Positions 60,714 through 64,000 of a stretch of 64,000 nucleotides of DNA are shown here, piece by piece. Within the stretch, counting starts at the first letter, position 1. Each line of letters begins with the position of its first letter. A program made the translations under genes and the position numbers. Origin of the DNA: Sphingobacterium sp. (GTDB lineage: Bacteria; Bacteroidota; Bacteroidia; Sphingobacteriales; Sphingobacteriaceae); NCBI GenBank assembly GCA_031286695.1, contig JAITTY010000017.1, positions 342,092 to 406,091 on the forward strand. Direction: 5' to 3'. A model generated the notes under the pieces. That model saw only the letters and a program-made list of their open reading frames with translations, did no database searches and was not told where the DNA came from.

Positions 60714-62204
60714 ATGAACAATATGATTAAAAAAATAAGCATTATCTGGATCTTGGGATTACTTTTTGTAATAAAGGTCACAGCCCAAGTAGCAGTAGCT
60801 AAGAAAGTCTTGATTGAAGGACATGCTTTTGAAGACAAAAATAACAATGGCCTTTTGGATAAAGGAGAGAGAAGGCTTTCTAAAATACGGGTATCAAATG
60901 GTATTGATGTGATAAGCACCGATAAAACCGGAGCATATAGCTTTGAAGCTAAGATTGGTCAATCCATTTTTTCTATCACTCCATCTGAATATGTATGGGC
61001 AAAGGAAAAGAAAATAGGAAATGCAAATGCATATTACCTCAATCCTAATCATACTATTCCCGATACTTTGGTGTTTGATATACCATTAAGAAAGAGGAAA
61101 AATATCTCTCTCGAATTCAATATTGCCGCCATTGGAGATGTGCAGGTGAGCGATCAGGAGGAATTGGGATTTGCGGCCAAAAGTATATTTTCCGAACTTA
61201 TAGAAAGGAAGGATATTGATTTTAATCTTGTTCTGGGAGATTTAGTCAACAATAATATGGAGATTCTGCCTGAAGTGGGGAAAATGATCGATGCACTGCC
61301 GATGTCATCCTACACAATGGTCGGCAACCATGATCGGAACGTTGCCAATCCGGATTATATGAACGACCGTTTCAATGCAGTTTTTGGAGCTGATAATTAT
61401 GCTTTCAATTATGGTAATGTACATTTTATCGTGTTAAACAATGTCTTTGCTACAGGCAAAAATTCTTATGAAGGAAGATTAACTGATGAGCAGTTGACAT
61501 TTTTGAAAAATGATCTTTCCTATATCCCAAAAGATGCTTTAATAGTACTTAGTCAGCATATTCCTATGGCTTTTACACGAAATAGGACGGACGTACTTCA
61601 ACTGTTGGCTGATTATAAAAATGTATTGATTTTGTCTGGACATACCCATCAAGTGGATCGTTATTTCTTTAAAAATAAAGCGATACAGGAATTGGGTGCT
61701 GGTGCAACCTGTGGTAACTGGTGGCGTGGTGAGAAGGATGCCAAAGGAGTTCCGGATGCCAGGATGCTGTGCGGTAGCCCAAGGGGGTATTTTGTGATTA
61801 ATATTAAAAACAATAGCTATTCGTTTCAGTTCAAAGCCGTAGATCAGGATGCTAAAAAACAAATGCATATTGCTGTTAGAGCGGGCGTATTGCTAGCAAA
61901 TGTTTTTGGAGCGGCAGATAGTACGAATGTCATGGTACAGATAAATGATGGAGAATGGGTCCAGATGCGGAAAAGTAAAAGTGTAGATCCCTTTGTATCC
62001 GATATCATCGAAAAAAATAATCAAAAGATCTATCCCACTTTAGGTAGCACGGCGAATCCTTTACGAAAGCGGGCCTCTGGTCATCTTTGGGAATTTCCGT
62101 TGCAAAACGTAAATGGTGATAGCATAAAAGTGATCCGAATTAAAGCAGAGGATAACTATGGCTTTTTAGTTCAAAATGAATTTACCGAGTTTTTTTCGCA
62201 TTAG
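60714..62204 (+). CDS. secreted calcineurin-like metallophosphoesterase with N- and C-terminal beta domains
   Basis: 496 residues from ATG 60714 (60723 also possible), with a signal peptide (ISIIWILGLLFVIKVTAQ). Residues 30-125 form a SdrD-B-like/metallophos_N domain (GHAFEDKNNNGLLDKGERRL). The catalytic domain has AAIGDVQVSD, NLVLGDLVNN, TMVGNHDRN, IVLSQHIP and ILSGHTHQVDR; the DxQ in the first motif replaces DxH, as is common in this Bacteroidota family. A metallophos_C domain closes the protein. It hydrolyses phosphoesters outside the cytosol. It is followed by a family tail (62285) acting as terminator. Confidence 0.88.
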   Translation: MNNMIKKISIIWILGLLFVIKVTAQVAVAKKVLIEGHAFEDKNNNGLLDKGERRLSKIRVSNGIDVISTDKTGAYSFEAKIGQSIFSITPSEYVWAKEKKIGNANAYYLNPNHTIPDTLVFDIPLRKRKNISLEFNIAAIGDVQVSDQEELGFAAKSIFSELIERKDIDFNLVLGDLVNNNMEILPEVGKMIDALPMSSYTMVGNHDRNVANPDYMNDRFNAVFGADNYAFNYGNVHFIVLNNVFATGKNSYEGRLTDEQLTFLKNDLSYIPKDALIVLSQHIPMAFTRNRTDVLQLLADYKNVLILSGHTHQVDRYFFKNKAIQELGAGATCGNWWRGEKDAKGVPDARMLCGSPRGYFVINIKNNSYSFQFKAVDQDAKKQMHIAVRAGVLLANVFGAADSTNVMVQINDGEWVQMRKSKSVDPFVSDIIEKNNQKIYPTLGSTANPLRKRASGHLWEFPLQNVNGDSIKVIRIKAEDNYGFLVQNEFTEFFSH

Positions 62205-62284
62205 TTATACAAATTATTCTTGCTATATGTCCATAGCTTATCTAAAAGGGTAGGCTTGACTGTAGAAGAATACTATAGTTTTCA

Positions 62285-62335
62285 TATGTTTTAAGTTTAG
62301 TTTAGGAGCCACGTCGTGAGATGTGGCTTTTTTTG
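62285..62335 (+). terminator. orphan family tail after the phosphoesterase gene
   Basis: ATATGTTTTAAGTTTAGTTT, then the hairpin AGCCACGTC with GATGTGGCT (62307-62329) and T7. It matches the tails at 45990 and 48640 but no family gene precedes it. It serves two convergent genes. Confidence 0.85.
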
Positions 62336-62341
62336 GATACC

Positions 62342-63100
62342 TTATTTACCTAATCCCTTGACGATAGCCACGCCCACGGCCTTGGCTGATTGAGGGTTCT
62401 GGCCGGTGATCAATCTGCCGTCAATAGTAACATGCGACTGCCATGGTTCGGATTTTTCATAAATCCCACCTATTGCCTTTAGCTTATCCTCTAGTAAAAA
62501 GGGGACGACATTGCTGAGCTTTACAAGCTCTTCCTCCTCATTGCTAAAGCCATTGACTTTTTTCCCTTTTATCAAATATTCGCCGGTGCTCAGTTTGATG
62601 TTGGTTAAGCCTGCAGGTCCATGACATACAGCTGCGACAAGCCCATTTGCCTCGTATATCTTGCTGGCAATCTTTGCGATTGATGAATCGAAAGGAAGAT
62701 CCCACATCGCACGATGTCCTCCGGCATAAAAGATAGCTTTATATTCTTCAGGTTTTACCTGAGAAGGTTTGAGTGAATGGGTGATTTTACTGTGATAGTA
62801 TTTATCCTCCCAGAATTTTTTGTTAACGGGATCATTTAGGTCAAATCCATCCACAGGTGGATTTTCACCCTGTGGGCTAACGAAATCAATCTCATATCCG
62901 GCAGCTGTTAAAACCTCCCATGGATGCGAGACTTCCCCGAGATAATAACCTGTTTTTTCGCCTGTATTGCCTTTTGTATCGTGACTAGTCACTACAAATA
63001 GAATTTTTGGTTTTTGGTTTGTTGCATAGCTATGCGTTACTATTAGGATTAATAAAGCGGAAAATATTCCTATTTGCCTAAAGAGTCGTTTTGCTTTCAT
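62342..63100 (-). CDS. secreted DJ-1/PfpI-family protein (Hsp31/glyoxalase III-like)
   Basis: 252 residues from the ATG at 63100, which gives a signal peptide (LFRQIGIFSALLILIVTHSYA); the frame is open from 63130. DJ-1/PfpI features: KILFVVTSHD, GEVSHPWEVLTAAGYEIDFV, AIFYAGGHRAMWDL, the nucleophile elbow LVAAVCHGPAG and VTIDGRLITGQNPQSA. The Cys and following His match the catalytic pair of glutathione-independent glyoxalases. Export of such a protein is less usual. Convergent with the phosphoesterase gene. Confidence 0.9.
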   Translation of the reverse strand: MKAKRLFRQIGIFSALLILIVTHSYATNQKPKILFVVTSHDTKGNTGEKTGYYLGEVSHPWEVLTAAGYEIDFVSPQGENPPVDGFDLNDPVNKKFWEDKYYHSKITHSLKPSQVKPEEYKAIFYAGGHRAMWDLPFDSSIAKIASKIYEANGLVAAVCHGPAGLTNIKLSTGEYLIKGKKVNGFSNEEEELVKLSNVVPFLLEDKLKAIGGIYEKSEPWQSHVTIDGRLITGQNPQSAKAVGVAIVKGLGK

Positions 63101-63184
63101 ATCGATTTGACTTTTTTCTTGTTGGAACAAATTTCTTGATTTTGTATGGTAATTTACCGTGACTTACATCACAAAATTAAAATT

Positions 63185-63318
63185 CACCTCCAGATTCCCG
63201 CCATTCACCGAGTTTTCCGGTCTGTTAGTCTAAAGCCCGTAGGCTAAGGACGTATTGTGTTGTAGTTTTGAGTCAATAAATAAGAACAACAGAACTAACA
63301 CAATAAAATAAAGACATT
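63185..63318 (+). promoter_or_regulatory. family promoter/leader (copy at 63319)
   Basis: CCATTCACCGAG from 63201, AGTCTAAAGCCCGTAGGCT, TAGTTTTG at 63263-63270 (62-nt spacing). Confidence 0.8.
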
Positions 63319-63765
63319 ATGAAAACGCTAGTAAAAACATACGCAGCAGCAGCCCTAATCGCAGTATCAACTTTCGCTATGGCGGCTGAAGGACCTGGAG
63401 CAAAAGCAACAAGAGTAAACGTTAATCTTTCCACAACAGACTTGGCACTTGATCACTATGTGGCGATAACTACCGAGGGAGAATCAGCAGGCGTAGAGCA
63501 GTTATTTGCAGAAGATTTTAATCAAAAGATCCAAGCTACCAATGCACAAAATCACAGCCGTAGCGAAGTGGTTAAATCATTGAAAAAGCAAAAAGGAGAG
63601 AAGTTGAATTGTGTAGTAAGCACTGATATCATCGAGGAATTGGCAGACTATATGGTGGCTAAAGTGACTTTGAAATTTGAAAACTTTACCAAAACAGATT
63701 TAGTGACCTTGGAGCGTGTGGGTAATGACTGGAAAGTATCCAAATCAATCAATTCGTATAAATAG
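63319..63765 (+). CDS. secreted NTF2-like family protein, copy 7
   Basis: 148 residues, intact. Differs at KTYAAAALIAV, KATRVNVNLSTTDLAL, HYVAITTEGES and STDIIEELADYM. The signal peptide and C-terminal block are as in the other copies. It is 15 kb from the main cluster, so the family is dispersed, not only tandem. Confidence 0.85.
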   Translation: MKTLVKTYAAAALIAVSTFAMAAEGPGAKATRVNVNLSTTDLALDHYVAITTEGESAGVEQLFAEDFNQKIQATNAQNHSRSEVVKSLKKQKGEKLNCVVSTDIIEELADYMVAKVTLKFENFTKTDLVTLERVGNDWKVSKSINSYK

Positions 63766-63834
63766 AATTTTTGCAACTGGTGGTTTGCCAGTAATAAAAG
63801 ACAAACCACTAGTGAATCATATGTTTAAGTTTAG
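63766..63834 (+). repeat. truncated family tail after copy 7
   Basis: Hairpin ACTGGTGGTTTG (63776) with CAAACCACTAGT (63802), almost identical to that of copy 6, then GAATCATATGTTTAAGTTTAG. The terminator hairpin that should follow is missing because the IS256-like element begins here. Confidence 0.8.
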
Positions 63835-64000
63835 TGACACTGTCTCATAAAGTGTGTAAGTTATAGAAATGCGGAGTTTAAAAGGACTTCGCATTTTTTA
63901 TTTATTAACTTTATAAGAGTATGATTGACAAGGAGTCACTATTAAACGACAAGGAGTTCTTAAAGAGTTTTAAGGACGGTTTAGAGCTGCAATCGTTTTT
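63835..64000 (+). mobile_element. left end of an IS256-like insertion sequence (cut by the window)
   Basis: GACACTGTCTCATAAAGTG at the junction with the tail is a plausible terminal inverted repeat. It is followed by a hairpin (AAATGCG with CGCATTT and T-run, 63867-63899) that would block read-through transcription, and by the start of a transposase gene at 63921. The right end and target duplication are outside the window. Confidence 0.7.
63921..64000 (+). CDS. IS256-family transposase, N-terminal fragment
   Basis: 26 codons are visible (MIDKESLLNDKEFLKSFKDG then LELQSF). The LLxDKEFLKSFK...ELQSF pattern is that of the N-terminus of IS256-family transposases of Bacteroidota. The gene continues past the window end. 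Confidence 0.7.
   Translation, partial: MIDKESLLNDKEFLKSFKDGLELQSF

Overview
The window looks like chromosome of a Bacteroidota species, most likely Sphingobacteriaceae (Sphingobacterium/Pedobacter type). The grounds are SusC/SusD pairs, a hybrid two-component system (HTCS), an ECF sigma/FecR pair feeding a SusC with an STN domain, promoters of the TAnnTTTG type, A-rich leaders without a clear Shine-Dalgarno sequence, and many lipoproteins. No rRNA, tRNA or CRISPR array was seen.

Layout. (1) 1-550: first copy of a secreted 148-residue NTF2-like protein family. (2) 818-3361: secreted TPR protein. (3) 3540-24416: a polysaccharide utilisation locus (PUL). It holds two paralogous TIM-barrel-like proteins at its two ends, a GH2 beta-glucuronidase, a second divergent GH2, a free-standing GH35 C-terminal module, an HTCS regulator, a beta-helix GH28-like protein, and SusC, SusD and SusE-like proteins. 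Two near-identical 21-bp-period direct repeats lie 21-22 bp upstream of the -7 elements of its two transcription units and are probably the HTCS operators. (4) 24443-48935: an accessory region. Copies of the 148-residue family, each with a conserved promoter/leader and a conserved hairpin-rich 3' tail, alternate with unrelated cargo: TraB/GumN-like, GH43, NADAR, DUF4132 giant protein, SUFU, DUF1877, a broken toxin-antitoxin-SecB module, an HxlR-hydrolase-MFS set and small immunity-like genes. Several cargo genes end in the same tail although the family gene is absent. (5) 48974-62204: an ECF sigma-FecR-SusC-SusD operon with an M16 metalloprotease, a large lipoprotein and a phosphoesterase. (6) 62342-64000: a DJ-1/PfpI protein, a last family copy, and the left end of an IS256-like element sitting inside that copy's tail.

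The most unusual structure is the dispersed leader-gene-tail unit. The leaders keep exactly 62 nt between a conserved CCATTCACCGAG block and the -7 box in six of six copies. The hairpin after the stop codon has at least three base-paired core variants (compensatory changes). Truncated leaders and tails flank unrelated genes, and a 108-bp perfect direct repeat brackets the NADAR gene. I read this as a homologous-recombination platform that collects accessory and defence-type genes. That reading is inference; the repeats themselves are visible in the sequence.

PUL logic (inference from families): SusC/D/E import an acidic glycan containing glucuronic acid and probably galactose, the secreted enzymes trim it, and the HTCS senses a breakdown product and switches on both halves. 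The second SusCD operon is more likely for peptide or metal-complex uptake, given its M16 protease and ECF/FecR control.
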